Part shown: positions 27,006 to 35,398 of the stretch, piece after piece
Position numbering within the stretch: the stretch's first letter is position 1
Layout: each line of letters opens with the position of its first letter
Assembly (NCBI GenBank): GCA_964036045.1
Contig: OZ038382.1
Span: 78,839,918-78,903,917, forward strand
Length of the DNA stretch: 64,000 nucleotides
Direction: 5' to 3'
DNA from: Eutreptiella sp. 'Long Island Sound 2002'
Taxonomy: Eukaryota > Euglenozoa > Euglenophyceae > Eutreptiales > Eutreptiaceae
The notes under the pieces: model-generated
What the model was told of the DNA's origin: nothing
Databases searched by the model: none
Seen by the model: only the letters and a program-made list of their open reading frames with translations
Made by a program: the position numbers and the translations under genes

Positions 27006-27645
27006 ACGTACATCCGTCAAATGTCTTAGGGGTGTAGACCCCCCAAATATTGGACGGAATCACATCCGTGAAATATTTTGGGGCTGTAGACCCCCGAAAT
27101 ATTTGACGGAACCACATCCGTCAAATATTTTGGGGGTGGAGACCCCCCAAACATTTGACGGACGTACATCAGTCAAATATTTTGGGGGTGTAGGCCCCCC
27201 AAGTATTTGACGGATATACATCCGTCAAATATTTTGGGGGTGTAGGCCCCCCAATGATTTGACGGACGTACATCCGTCAAATATTTTGGGGGTGTAGGCC
27301 CCCCAAATATTTGACGGACATACGTCCGTCAAATAATTTGGGGGTGTAGGCCTCTCAAATATTAGACGGAACCACATCTGTCAAATAATTTGGGTTTGTA
27401 GACCCCCCAAATATTTGACGGACGTACATCCGTCGAATATTTTGAGGGTGTACGCCCCCCAAACATTTGACGGACATACATCCGTCAAATATTTTGGGGG
27501 TTTACAGCCCCTAAATATTTGACGGAACCACATCCGTCAAATATTTTGGGGGTGTAGGCCTCTCAAATATTTGACGGAACCACATCCGTCAAATATTTTG
27601 GGGGTGTAGACCCGCCAAATATTTGACGAACATACATCCGTCAAT

Positions 27646-28006
27646 GGTCATTTATCATTGTCGAATGTCAATTATCGTTGGCGTGTCTTCAACCTCCTTT
27701 TTAAGCCACCACACCTCGACATTGCCTGAAGACTTTGGAGACCTCCTTCAATCTTGGGCAGGCAGGCATGGGCACACTCGTACCATTGCAGGCAAACATA
27801 CTCAACGCACAGAGCAGCAAACATGGTGGTGATCACATGTGTGTACCCTTTCCCGCTGGTGCTGTGAGTGGTACTGTTGTGACGTGCCAGGGATGGGCAG
27901 AGGCCGTGGGTGAATGCATGTTCTTGTACAAACATGGTTAGACAACATGCAGGCCTGGCGCCATGGTCAAGCCTACATGGAAAGCATGCTGCCTCAGAGG
28001 GTCAGC
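27646..28006 (-). other. Junction between satellite and helicase gene, with possible tail segment
   Basis: Unique sequence starts abruptly here. On the minus strand an open stretch (27672-27935) encodes a segment with VEYVCLQWYECAHACLPK followed by a basic tail. It may be a frame-shifted extension of the broken gene above it, but no family is recognised and the link is not shown. Confidence 0.25.
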
Positions 28007-28560
28007 TTAGTGGCGCCCCAGAATGTAATCTTTCACCAGGTGGGGCAGCCTGCGCCACCCACATTGGACGGCTTCCTCCTCATGCACCTGAACTGGTGCA
28101 TACAACCCGACGCTCCCAGGGCAGCGGTCCACCCCACGGAGCAGGGACGCCACGGACACCCCAACAGGGGTGCAGAAGTCCCCACGCAAGAACGGCAGCG
28201 AATCCAGGCAGCCGTACGCGTCCTGCCACAAGGGCAAGTCGATCGTGCGGTACGTCCCTATTGTGTCCTTATTTTGGTACTTGTGCTTGTGGAAGAGGGG
28301 CTTTCCCATCACGTGTTGGACGACTCTCAGCTCCCACGGGTCAAGCTTGATTGTGTGGGTTACCCTCACCAGCCCCCCCCAGTCCCCCGAATCCTGTCCA
28401 TCGTCCTCAACCAGGACGTACGGGAGCGCCCATTCGGTGGAGTTAGGTAGGATGACCCCCAGAAGGCGGGGTTTCACAATAATTCCCCAGTGGATCCTTG
28501 ACACACACTGACACCTCATCCTTCTGAGTGTTGGCCCTGATGCGCTCAAAGTCAAGCAAT
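28007..28560 (-). CDS. C-terminal segment of broken helicase gene
   Basis: A protein-like open stretch follows the helicase core after a frame change. It contains WGIIVKPRLLGVILPN, WALPYVLVEDDGQDSGDW, LVRVTHTIKLDPWELRVVQH, GTYRTIDLPLWQDAYGCLDS and PHLVKDYILGRH, then a stop at 28007. The previous frame (28443-29066) reads DEVSVCVKDPLGNY over the same DNA where this frame reads VSRIHWGIIVK, so the break falls in this overlap. No named domain is recognised. The mix of hydrophobic and charged residues looks coding, unlike the other frames. It is probably the C-terminal domain of the same protein. A working gene would need the frame breaks to be sequence errors or programmed shifts. Confidence 0.5.
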
Positions 28561-29066
28561 TGATCCGCACTGCCTGGTGAATACCCCCATGGGTCCCGTG
28601 CCCTCTTGTGCCTCTTCCATGGCTTCCACAGCCAGTGCCCCGCCATCCCCCCGGCCAACCGGTAGATTGTGCAATGCACAATCCTCTCAACAATTGCGGC
28701 CTCCCTCAGAACCCATGCCAGCTCAAGAGTGTCGCTCACAGTCCCAGAGCCGGCTTCCCACTGCACCGCTTGCAGTGCATCCAGCCATACACCAGGGGTG
28801 GGGTGGGTCGTCCACTCTGTAAACCGCCCGAAGAGGTGCAGCTCCGACTGCGCCCTGCTGGTTAGGGTGTTTGACCGCCAGATGTCGTGCATGATACCTG
28901 GTGTCGGGGACACCAGGGAGGCTAGGATGATTGGGGCTTGCAGCCCCTGGAACCGATCGAGGGTAGCAACCGTTTTCGGAGGGGTCGCCGGATTGGCCTG
29001 CCACTTGTGACCAACAAACCTCACGCAGTGTTGGAACCACACCATCTCGCATAGTGTGTCGTCACT
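28443..29066 (-). CDS. SF1 helicase, C-terminal RecA-like half (motifs V and VI)
   Basis: This segment continues the helicase core in a new frame. It carries the motif V pattern TLDRFQGLQAPIILASLV (UPF1-type proteins have a related SFQG-E-D-II-S pattern) and a motif VI-like SNTLTSRAQSELHLFG, where the canonical form is N-ALTRA+--L-I-G; the serine and glutamine are departures from it. Before motif V is FVGHKWQANPATPPKTVA. After motif VI the protein continues with WLDALQAVQWEAGSG and ELAWVLREAAIVERIVH. The frame joins the upstream part near HYAR/EMVWFQHC at about 29050-29066, with no homopolymer there, so a real one-base indel is plausible. Established family knowledge: this half completes the ATP and nucleic-acid sites of UPF1-like helicases. 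Confidence 0.7.
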   Translation of the reverse strand, partial: SDDTLCEMVWFQHCVRFVGHKWQANPATPPKTVATLDRFQGLQAPIILASLVSPTPGIMHDIWRSNTLTSRAQSELHLFGRFTEWTTHPTPGVWLDALQAVQWEAGSGTVSDTLELAWVLREAAIVERIVHCTIYRLAGGMAGHWLWKPWKRHKRARDPWGYSPGSADQLLDFERIRANTQKDEVSVCVKDPLGNYCETPPSGGHPT

Positions 29067-30358
29067 ACCGCTACCGACTGTGCTGGGTAGGTGCCTCTCT
29101 TGACAGCATACTCCAAAAAATGGCACACCGGCAGACCCTCCTCCATGCCCGGCCCCCCCTTGTTTAGCAACACCGGATCCATTCGCAGGTTGGCCCATGC
29201 TTCCTCTACATCACGGAACATTCTACCTAGGTCCTCTGCCCCCAAAGTCCGCTCCAACTCCTCCCACCAGATGGGCCCGTTGAGGTCCACAATGCGGATG
29301 GGGTTGTTCACGATGGGGTCGGGGAGGGGGTTCTCAGATGAGTGGTAGTGGCCAACAGCCCCCCCTGTAAACAAGGCACGCATGAGCGTGGCCAGCACCT
29401 TGGTCATCCGGTACTGTTGTACCAGGATACTGGCCCGGCGGCGCGTGCAGTACAAAAAGAATTGCAAGGTGCTGGTGGTGCAAAACCGATGCGAATCATG
29501 CCAATGCACTTGCGGGCCAGGACATTCCCTTACAACCCCGTTGTACTTGAAGGTGTTATCTGATGGCCATGCCATTGCTTCGGGGACTACTTGAGCCTCA
29601 CACGCACTTGCCAAAAGCTGGACGTGGCTGTAGGGCCGCAACTGCCCAGGGTCACCACACAGCAGACATTGGCTGACCATGGCAGCCAAGTCCAGGCCCA
29701 CGGGGATGCTGTGACTCGACACCTCATCCACAAAGCTGAACGTCAAGCTGGTTTTTTCCTTCCCTTTCCCAAGCAGCATCTTGTGCCCGTTAGCAACCAT
29801 CCGAGCCGTGGCAAACGGCACACGGCAGGAGTTGAGGGCACATTTGAGGGTAGCCTTACAACCTGGGGTGTTCCCCAAGGTCTCCTGCACCTTCAGCTGG
29901 TCGAAGGACGCCAGCCCTGGTGGGGCAATAGCCCGTTGGGCTCGGAGGCGCAACCAGGGGGCTGGATGGTTGCCAAGCACGTTCTCACGAAACACAGTGT
30001 CCTTGTAACACTCCTCGTGCACGCGTGCCAGCAACATGTCGACTTCGGCGTTCGTGGGTGCAGTCACCAACACGCATGCGCGGGGGAGGGTATCTTCCTC
30101 AAGTACCCCCACCTTCCTGCCCATGTTGAACGTTCCCATGTCAGCACGATCGGGGTTCTGGGCGACCACGAGGCCTTGCTGCCATAGCACGGCCTTGATG
30201 CATGCCACCATGGTCTCTGACTTCCCTGTGCCAGCACCTCCAGTCAATGCTGTGATGCATGACTCATCCAACACCTCCCGCACAGCCAAGGCCTGTGAGG
30301 GATTCAACACGTGGCGTTTCACAAGGTGTTTCAGGATGTCCTGGTCCTCGTTCGACAT
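29021..30358 (-). CDS. UPF1-like superfamily 1 helicase, N-terminal RecA-like half
   Basis: The 445-residue open stretch contains an SF1 helicase core. Seen in order: Q motif LNPSQALAVREVL (about 18-30), Walker A TGGAGTGKSET (39-49), motif Ia VLVTAPTNAEVDMLL (96-110), Walker B FVDEVSS with Asp-Glu at 211-212, motif III CLLCGDPGQLRP (231-242) and motif IV VQQYRM (313-318). The QYRM and GDPxQL signatures fit the UPF1/AAA_11-AAA_12 group, which unwinds RNA or DNA with ATP. Motifs V and VI are in another frame downstream (28443-29066). The start chosen is the first Met of the open frame; a natural start may lie further upstream, in the segment ending at 30419, separated by a stop or short intron (GTAAGA follows CCA at about 30420). 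The cellular role is unknown: host nucleic-acid metabolism or a mobile-element replication protein. Confidence 0.8.
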   Translation of the reverse strand: MSNEDQDILKHLVKRHVLNPSQALAVREVLDESCITALTGGAGTGKSETMVACIKAVLWQQGLVVAQNPDRADMGTFNMGRKVGVLEEDTLPRACVLVTAPTNAEVDMLLARVHEECYKDTVFRENVLGNHPAPWLRLRAQRAIAPPGLASFDQLKVQETLGNTPGCKATLKCALNSCRVPFATARMVANGHKMLLGKGKEKTSLTFSFVDEVSSHSIPVGLDLAAMVSQCLLCGDPGQLRPYSHVQLLASACEAQVVPEAMAWPSDNTFKYNGVVRECPGPQVHWHDSHRFCTTSTLQFFLYCTRRRASILVQQYRMTKVLATLMRALFTGGAVGHYHSSENPLPDPIVNNPIRIVDLNGPIWWEELERTLGAEDLGRMFRDVEEAWANLRMDPVLLNKGGPGMEEGLPVCHFLEYAVKRGTYPAQSVAVVTTHYARWCGSNTA

Positions 30359-30418
30359 GGGAGGCGTGTCTCTTGGTTCGGCCCGGATGTTTGCCAGTAG
30401 TTTGGGCCATGCTGATTC

Positions 30419-31477
30419 TTACTGGATCTCCCTACGCAAGGTGCCGAAGGCACCCGTGTCGGTGACAACCTTACACCAATAGGTGCCAGTGAGATTGGCG
30501 CGTGGCTTATTAGCACAGCTGATCCAAACACGCTGTCCTGAGATGCCATCTCCATGCACCCTCGCCTGGAAGTCCGGCTTCAAGGCGTCCCAGTTGGGGT
30601 TGGCAGAGATCCAGCCATGCACCATGTCACCATCGGACAGCTCATAGTTGCCCCAAACCTCCATTAGGGAGGCCCATTGTGGCTGTGGGGGAACATTCCC
30701 ATCCCCATCGCCATCATCGTGGGGCCACCATTCCTCAAAGGCCAGGTTCCGCTTCATGCCGTTCTTGTTTGCCCACAGCTCAGCAGCCTCCATCTCATGG
30801 ACAATGTACAACTCTGATGCTTTGGTCACAAACCTCTCGCAGTCAAGCCACCGTTGTGTAAACCCTTCGACAAGGTTGTCATCGGGCCCGTAGTCCATGT
30901 TGTTCAATGTGGCCGAAGTGGGCAACAGTGTTGGCTGCTGGGGCGGAGCGGCACATGGTGGTTGTGATGAGGGTTGAGCTCCTTGTGGCGCACCCGAGTC
31001 GACCGGCGCCATGGCCGGGACAGGGGTGGAGTGTTGTGGCTCAGCGGCACACAGTGGTTGTGCTGAGGGTTGACCACCTTGTGGTGCACCCGAGGCAGTA
31101 GTCGTCAGTGCTTTGATGGGGATGCACTGCTGCGGCTCAGCGGCACGCATTGGTGGTGCACAGGGTTGAGCACCCTGTGGTGCGGCCGAGTTAACCGGCA
31201 CCATGGGCGGAACGGGGGCGGACTGCTGCGGCTCTGGGGCACGCATACGTTGGGCAGAGGGCTGAGCACCCTGTGGCGCGCCCGAGTCAACCGGCGCCAT
31301 GGATTGTTGCGGCTCTGGGGCACGCATTTGCGGGGCTGAGGGTTGGGCACCCTGTGGTGCACCCAACTCCACCGGCGCGATGGCCGGGTCTAGGGCGGAT
31401 TGCTGCGGCTCGGGGGCACGCATTCGGGGGGCAGAGGGTGGAGCACCCTGTCGCGCGCCCCAGTCCAGCGGCGCCAT
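30419..31477 (-). CDS. Pro/Ala/Gln-repeat protein with acidic unknown domain, upstream of helicase
   Basis: The first half is a run of imperfect repeats of about 32 residues (unit like GAPQGAQPSAPQMRAPEPQQ then SAPVPAMAPVDS); one unit is short at 27. The second half is a different, globular-looking region with DNLVEGFTQRWLDCERFV, HEMEAAELWANKNGMKRNL, an acidic DDGDGDGN patch, WASLMEVWGNYELSDGDMV and VWISCANKPRANLTGTYWC. It ends at GTLRREIQ just before the helicase segment, and its last codons sit beside a GTAAGA sequence that could be a splice donor. It is probably the N-terminal part of the same gene. Upstream repeat units continue beyond the first Met to about 31600 but contain a TAA stop. 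No known domain is recognised. Confidence 0.55.
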   Translation of the reverse strand: MAPLDWGARQGAPPSAPRMRAPEPQQSALDPAIAPVELGAPQGAQPSAPQMRAPEPQQSMAPVDSGAPQGAQPSAQRMRAPEPQQSAPVPPMVPVNSAAPQGAQPCAPPMRAAEPQQCIPIKALTTTASGAPQGGQPSAQPLCAAEPQHSTPVPAMAPVDSGAPQGAQPSSQPPCAAPPQQPTLLPTSATLNNMDYGPDDNLVEGFTQRWLDCERFVTKASELYIVHEMEAAELWANKNGMKRNLAFEEWWPHDDGDGDGNVPPQPQWASLMEVWGNYELSDGDMVHGWISANPNWDALKPDFQARVHGDGISGQRVWISCANKPRANLTGTYWCKVVTDTGAFGTLRREIQ

Positions 31478-31600
31478 GGCCGGGACTGTGGTGGATTATT
31501 GCCGCTCTACAGCACGCACTCGGGGGGCAGAGGGTGGCGCGCCCCTGTCAGCCGGCGCCATGGCCGGGACAGGGGCGGCGTGCGGCGCCTCTGGGGTGCC
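30930..31600 (-). repeat. About eight 96-bp coding tandem repeats
   Basis: Tandem units of about 96 bp encode the Pro/Ala/Gln repeats on the minus strand. On the plus strand each contains GGCGCCATGGCCGGGAC and CTGCGGCTC. One further unit stands alone at 33871-33968. Confidence 0.85.
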
Positions 31601-31609
31601 CGATGGTGG

Positions 31610-31950
31610 TCATGGTGGTGGTGCCGTTGTCTTTGGCTTCGGCTTTGCACCATAATTGGTCTTGGCGAGCCATTTTGGAGCCATTTGGAAGAGTGCCCTA
31701 TGTGTAAGAGACGCTCGGTGCACACTGGCCGAAGAGCTGGAAATTGGAACGTCTCGCCGAAGTCTCGGGTCGTCGCAGGGGGGCTTGCGCAGAGAGCAAT
31801 GACCCAATTGCGGCCTCACCGGTGGGGGGGCAGACTGAGACGCACGCCGCTGGAGCAATGAACCGTACTGCGGGCTGGGGCATGGCCGCTTTGGTGCGGG
31901 AGCCAGTGGGAGGAGTGAGGTACGGCAGTGCCTGCTATACTGGGTCAGCG
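31610..31950 (-). CDS. Proline-rich linker segment of the broken helicase-region gene
   Basis: The minus strand reads a proline/serine-rich, basic segment (PRRPLPPLPSDQVTLTQYS, then RALFQMAPKWLAKTNYGAK and KPKPKTTAPPP) that links the domain at 31951-32349 to the repeat region. It is in a different frame from the preceding domain, and the change falls among runs of C. Low complexity prevents a family assignment. It is likely a disordered linker of the same broken gene. Confidence 0.35.
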
Positions 31951-32349
31951 TCACCTGATCACTTGGTAGAGGGGGCAGCGGCCGACGGGGCACAGGTGGT
32001 GGGGCTGGCTTGGGGATACGGGGGGTTTTGGGGTGGCACACAGGATTTCAAGCACCACTGCTGCATGCTCCTCGTCCCTGCTGAGGAAATGCGAACGGCT
32101 AATTCGCATGCCCTCCTGCCACACCCGCAGGGAGTTTTTCTTGGGCTGCTGAACAGCAAACCGGTACATTGCTCGGCGGTTCACCACCCCGACTACGAAA
32201 TACTGAACCCCACCCCCGTGATTCTCCCGGATGAGCTGCACTGTTTTGCCATTGTAGGGCCTGTGGACAGGGGGTTTTTGGGGGTTGGGGGGTCCTTGGG
32301 TACGTACTTGGGGGGTTGTGGGGGGGATGGCAGTGGCACGGCAGTGCAC
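31951..32349 (-). CDS. Unknown globular domain of the broken helicase-region gene
   Basis: After a proline-rich start, this frame reads YNGKTVQLIRENHGGGVQYF, VVGVVNRRAMYRFAVQQPKK, LRVWQEGMRISRSHFLSRDE and EHAAVVLEILCATPK. That is a compact stretch of alternating hydrophobic and charged residues, quite unlike its low-complexity surroundings. The frame differs from 32193-32726, which covers the same DNA with a Pro/Ser reading; the join is inside a C-rich run near 32270-32300, so a homopolymer indel is possible. I do not recognise the fold. Position suggests an N-terminal domain of the helicase-bearing protein. Confidence 0.45.
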   Translation of the reverse strand: MHCRATAIPPTTPQVRTQGPPNPQKPPVHRPYNGKTVQLIRENHGGGVQYFVVGVVNRRAMYRFAVQQPKKNSLRVWQEGMRISRSHFLSRDEEHAAVVLEILCATPKPPVSPSQPHHLCPVGRCPLYQVIR

Positions 32350-32726
32350 ATCAGGGCCTCCTCCACGGCTTCCAGGGCTACCTGGAATGGGGTTGGGTTA
32401 ACGTGGGGTCTGCGCGGAGGACTTACTGGCGTTGGAGAGGTTGTTGGTGCACGGCGGGATGAAGGGGGAGAGGGAGGCGGTGTTAGCAATGGAGGCTCGG
32501 GCGAGGACACCTCGCTGAGACACTTCCCAGCGTCAGAGTCCCACGGTGGCAATGGGGGTTGGTCTCCAAACCGCAAGAGCTCCGGCACATCACCCCAACC
32601 GCATTCCGGGAACGAAGGGCTGGAGGGGGCGGAAGAGGCCACGATGAAGGGGCTAGACGACATGGCAAATTGCAGCCCGTAGTGGGTGGGGGATGAACGC
32701 GTGGGTGCTGGGGAGGCCTGACTCAA
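32193..32726 (-). CDS. Serine/proline-rich N-terminal segment
   Basis: A start at 32726 opens a Ser/Pro-rich stretch containing LLRFGDQPPLPPWDSDAGKC, PPSPPSSRRAPTTSPTPVSP and FQVALEAVEEALMCTAVPLP. The helical FQVALEAVEEAL patch and low complexity suggest a disordered N-terminal tail with a short helix. It is followed, after an apparent frame change in a poly-C run, by the globular segment at 31951-32349. Probably the first part of the gene that includes the helicase; no promoter or splice evidence was found. Confidence 0.35.
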   Translation of the reverse strand: MSQASPAPTRSSPTHYGLQFAMSSSPFIVASSAPSSPSFPECGWGDVPELLRFGDQPPLPPWDSDAGKCLSEVSSPEPPLLTPPPSPPSSRRAPTTSPTPVSPPRRPHVNPTPFQVALEAVEEALMCTAVPLPSPPQPPKYVPKDPPTPKNPLSTGPTMAKQCSSSGRITGVGFSIS

Positions 32727-32949
32727 ATGTCTGGGTCAGAGACGCAACGGTCTAGACCCAAGACGCGCTTCCCCGCCTCAAGGGGCGGGTTGATGACAAA
32801 AGAGTGCCCTATGTGTAGAGGAGGCTCAGTGCACACTTGTCTCCTATGCAATACAAGCATTTCCCTTTGTGTCGAGAGAGACATGCACAACAAGGAACAC
32901 GAAAGCATTGAAGGAACATAGGTACCAGAAGAATGTGACATGGGACCCC

Positions 32950-33075
32950 TTCTCAGTAGTTGGCAGCATGTTCATCATCGAGGGGTCTATGGTCATAGGC
33001 GCCATGGCCTAGACCACGGACTTATTAAACACCTCAAGGGTGTTTTGCATAATCCATCAAATAAAATAAAAAAAA
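32950..33075. repeat. Dispersed repeat, copy 1
   Basis: It starts near ACCCCTTCTCAG and runs through GTTCATCATCGAGGGGTC, AGGCGCCATGGCCTAGACCA and ACACCTCAAGGGTGTTTTGC, then CATCAAATAAAATAAAA. Related copies lie near 33595, 34720 and 35108. Confidence 0.7.
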
Positions 33076-33785
33076 ATCCAATAAAAACCAAAAGATACCA
33101 GGAAATGAGGACCAAATTAAAGCAAAAGGAAATACCTCCGAGTTGTCGACCACCAGTACCCACATAGCAAAGCCCCTTCTCAGTTTTTGTTTTGGCTGAC
33201 GGTGGGAATTCTGCTTCACCCAACTCAAATGCCGTCCGACACATTGGACAGTACTGCGCCCAACAAGGCACAATGAAAAAGAACCCTTGGGGCCAGAATC
33301 TGCGCAATGACCCGGACAAGCTGTCAAGGTAGGGGCTGGCATATGTCGTGCTGCACGAGGGTGTAGGAGGGCTGAGTGCACTGGTTTTCGGCAAGTTTGG
33401 CAAACATGCAAATCCGTTGGAGTATGAGGAGATGCCTGGCTCCATCCAACAAAATAGGGCCTAAAACAGTAGGCCCCTTGACGGATTGTTCCCAGAAAGC
33501 CCCTGCACATGGCTGACACATCATCGAAGGGGATGCATACACACAATGCACAACTGGGGTACGCATATGCATGCAAATACCAACAAATCGGGACCCCTTC
33601 GCAGTAGCTCGCAGCACGTTCATCATCGAAGGGGTCGAAGGGGGCATTAGTGACTTTGCATGATCCATCAAATAAAATAAAATAAAATCAAATAGAACCA
33701 AAACACAAACATAAGCAAAGCAGACCCCCTTCTGAGGATTAGCAAAGCACACCTCTGAGAATGGTAGCCGAAACAGCCAAAGCAC
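33034..33785 (-). other. Unassigned minus-strand stretch with Cys-pair motifs
   Basis: Overlapping minus-strand frames contain two zinc-finger-like cysteine pairs, HVCQTCRKPVH (about 33400) and YCPMCRTAFELGEAEFPP (about 33240), in different frames. Between and beyond them are hydrophobic stretches derived from the A/T-rich dispersed repeat. This may be decayed exons of a small zinc-binding protein, but no splice sites were resolved and the two pairs may be unrelated. Confidence 0.2.
33595..33690. repeat. Dispersed repeat, copy 2
   Basis: A shorter copy with GCACGTTCATCATCGAAGGG, TTGCATGATCCATCAAATAA and AATAAAATAAAATC. It lacks the middle AGGCGCC...CCTAGACC section of the other copies. Confidence 0.65.
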
Positions 33786-33870
33786 AACCTCTTCTCATTA
33801 CATTGTTTTTGGTGGAAGCGTCAGCCTCCCGGCGCCATACGATTGTGGGGATGTTTGAAATATGTATGCT

Positions 33871-33968
33871 GCGGCTCTGGGGCACGCATTGGCGGGGCAG
33901 AGGGTTGGGCACCCTGTCGCACGCCCGAGTCCAGCGGCGCCATGGCCGGGACAGGGGCTGTGGCTCGG
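33871..33968 (-). repeat. Solo copy of the 96-bp coding repeat
   Basis: One unit matching the 30930-31600 repeats (CTGCGGCTCTGGGGCACGC, GGGTTGGGCACCCTGTCG, GGCGCCATGGCCGGGAC) stands alone 2.3 kb from them. It may be the remnant of a duplicated gene copy or a transposed unit. Confidence 0.75.
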
Positions 33969-34719
33969 GGGCTCTTTAGGGATGCTGCTGCTGCGAAGCT
34001 GGATCCCTTCCCGGTGGAATGTACAATTGGCTGGTGGTGATTTCCCCATGCTTAGGCAAATGCTCTTTCACGCCAGACTTTCTCAGCAGCTCTGCCAACC
34101 CAAACAGGGCCTAAGAAAAAAGGTCCCTGCGGGTTTCTGTGCCTCTGCTGTGGGGGAAGCACAGACCTGATGTCGGCAAAGCATCCCCCTGCGTTTGCGC
34201 CCTTGGAAACAAAAAATCATTGACGGGGATGTGTAACACCCGTAACACACACTTGGCAACACAACAACAGAGATGAGCCCCTTCTCAGCTATCCCCCTGC
34301 ATGTGCACAAAGGACCTTGCATTGGATTCATGGTTTTTGAGGGAGCGGTGTACCACAGCGTTGTACCACAGTGTTACATGCTAAGCATGTCAACTGTTTG
34401 CTTGGGGACCCACATCAAGTGCGGTATTGGCTGGATTTGGGCATTGGCACTGGCAGTGGCATTTCAAAAAATCTGTGGAACACAAAACGAGACCTAGAAA
34501 AAGGTCCCTGCAGGGGTCTGCACATGGCTCCCTGCTGCAGCCCAGAACCAAGTTCCACGGAGCATACCCGTGCACACACAACGTCGCCATTATCGAAGGG
34601 GCTCAAAATGGTTGGAAGCTGCACAACCCACATCTACTAACAACAAATCGGGACGGGGTTGCAATATGTGGCTGGGTGTCAAATAGCAAACACGGATGCA
34701 AATACCAGGAAATCAGAAC

Positions 34720-34945
34720 CCCTTCTCAGAGTGTCAGCACATTCCTCATCGAAGGGGGCTGTGGTCGTAGGCGCCAGCGCCTAGACCATGGACATACCAA
34801 ACACCTCGATGGGTGTTTTTCAGGAACAAACAGCACACATTGAAATACACATTCAAAAGAAATGTAATGCAACACGTGGCACCAAAGTTGCAAACGTTCA
34901 CAAATTGCACCGTAGCACACCTCTGAGAATTGTACTCTCTGAGTA
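34720..34945. repeat. Dispersed repeat, copy 3
   Basis: It runs from the ACCCCTTCTCAG region through CTCATCGAAGGGGGCTGTGG, AGGCGCCAGCGCCTAGACCA, ACACCTCGATGGGTGTTTTT, GGAACAAACAGCACACATTG and GCACCGTAGCACACCTCTG. It is close to identical with copy 4 at 35108-35325. Confidence 0.85.
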
Positions 34946-34956
34946 ATCTGTAATCT

Positions 34957-35075
34957 GTGATTTTTTCCATGTTTTTCCACTACACAAGCACAAATGATTT
35001 TCCATTTCCCTACTTTCCTGCCAGTATGCCCTCGACTTCCTTGCCTCTCTAATAGCAACGCAGCACACAAGCATG
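34957..35075. repeat. Inverted repeat, left arm
   Basis: The sequence from TCTGTGATTTTTTCCATG to CAAGCATGAACACCTG is matched in reverse complement at 35399-35527, with few mismatches. The arms flank dispersed repeat copy 4. Confidence 0.85.
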
Positions 35076-35107
35076 AACACCTGCAAATACCAGGAAATCA
35101 GAACCCC

Positions 35108-35325
35108 TTGTCAGTTGTTGTCAGCACATTCCTCATCGAAGGGGTCTGTGGTTGTAGGCGCCGCGGCCTAGACCATGGACATACCAAACACCTCGATGGG
35201 TGTTTTTCAGGAACAAACAGCACACATTGAAATACACATTCAAAAGAAATGCAATGCGACACGTGGCACCAAAGTTGCAAATGTTCACAAATTGCACCGT
35301 AGCACACCTCTGAGAATTGTACTCT
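35108..35325. repeat. Dispersed repeat, copy 4
   Basis: It matches 34720-34945 over more than 200 bp, including CATGGACATACCAAACACCT, the AAATACACATTCAAAAGAAA stretch and GAGAATTGTACTCT. It lies between the two arms of an inverted repeat. Confidence 0.85.
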
Positions 35326-35398
35326 GTGAGTCCTAATATCAGACTTCTCCTCCCATTGTTAGTCACCAGAGGAGGCCACAGGGAAAACTGGGAAAATT

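Larger units (their letters stand above)
6409..27645. repeat. 52-bp alternating inverted-repeat satellite, array 2
   Basis: About 21 kb, roughly 400 monomers of the same 52-bp unit as array 1: two GGGGG/CCCCC-tipped AT-rich arms in opposite orientation with variable loop and linker. Monomer variants recur in fixed orders, giving higher-order repeats, for example between 10381, 11420 and again 19713, 20753, 22157 (spacings of 1039, 1040 and 1404 bp, near 20, 20 and 27 monomers). Arms decay more in 13.5-16 kb and 24-27.6 kb, where AATTTTGGCGG and TTGGATGG variants appear. The right edge is at about 27645, after ACATACATCCGTCAA, followed directly by non-repetitive sequence. There are no gene-like interruptions inside. 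Confidence 0.97.

Noticed and set aside
404-27645. Dozens of 60-120 residue frames in the satellite reading VRQIFGG, PPKYLTDV and PSNIWG repeats
   Set aside because: They are the 52-bp satellite read in rotating frames on both strands, with a 52-residue superperiod. They lack independent start context and conserved ends, and both strands are open equally.
404-27645. CRISPR array
   Set aside because: The repeat is regular and palindromic, but the spacers are only 6-7 nt from a small fixed set, not unique 25-40 nt spacers, there are no cas genes, and the context is eukaryotic.
30648-32682. Plus-strand open frames opposite the helicase-region gene, up to 312 residues
   Set aside because: They are Gly- and His-rich antisense shadows of the Pro/Ala/Gln repeats and the Ser/Pro-rich segment.
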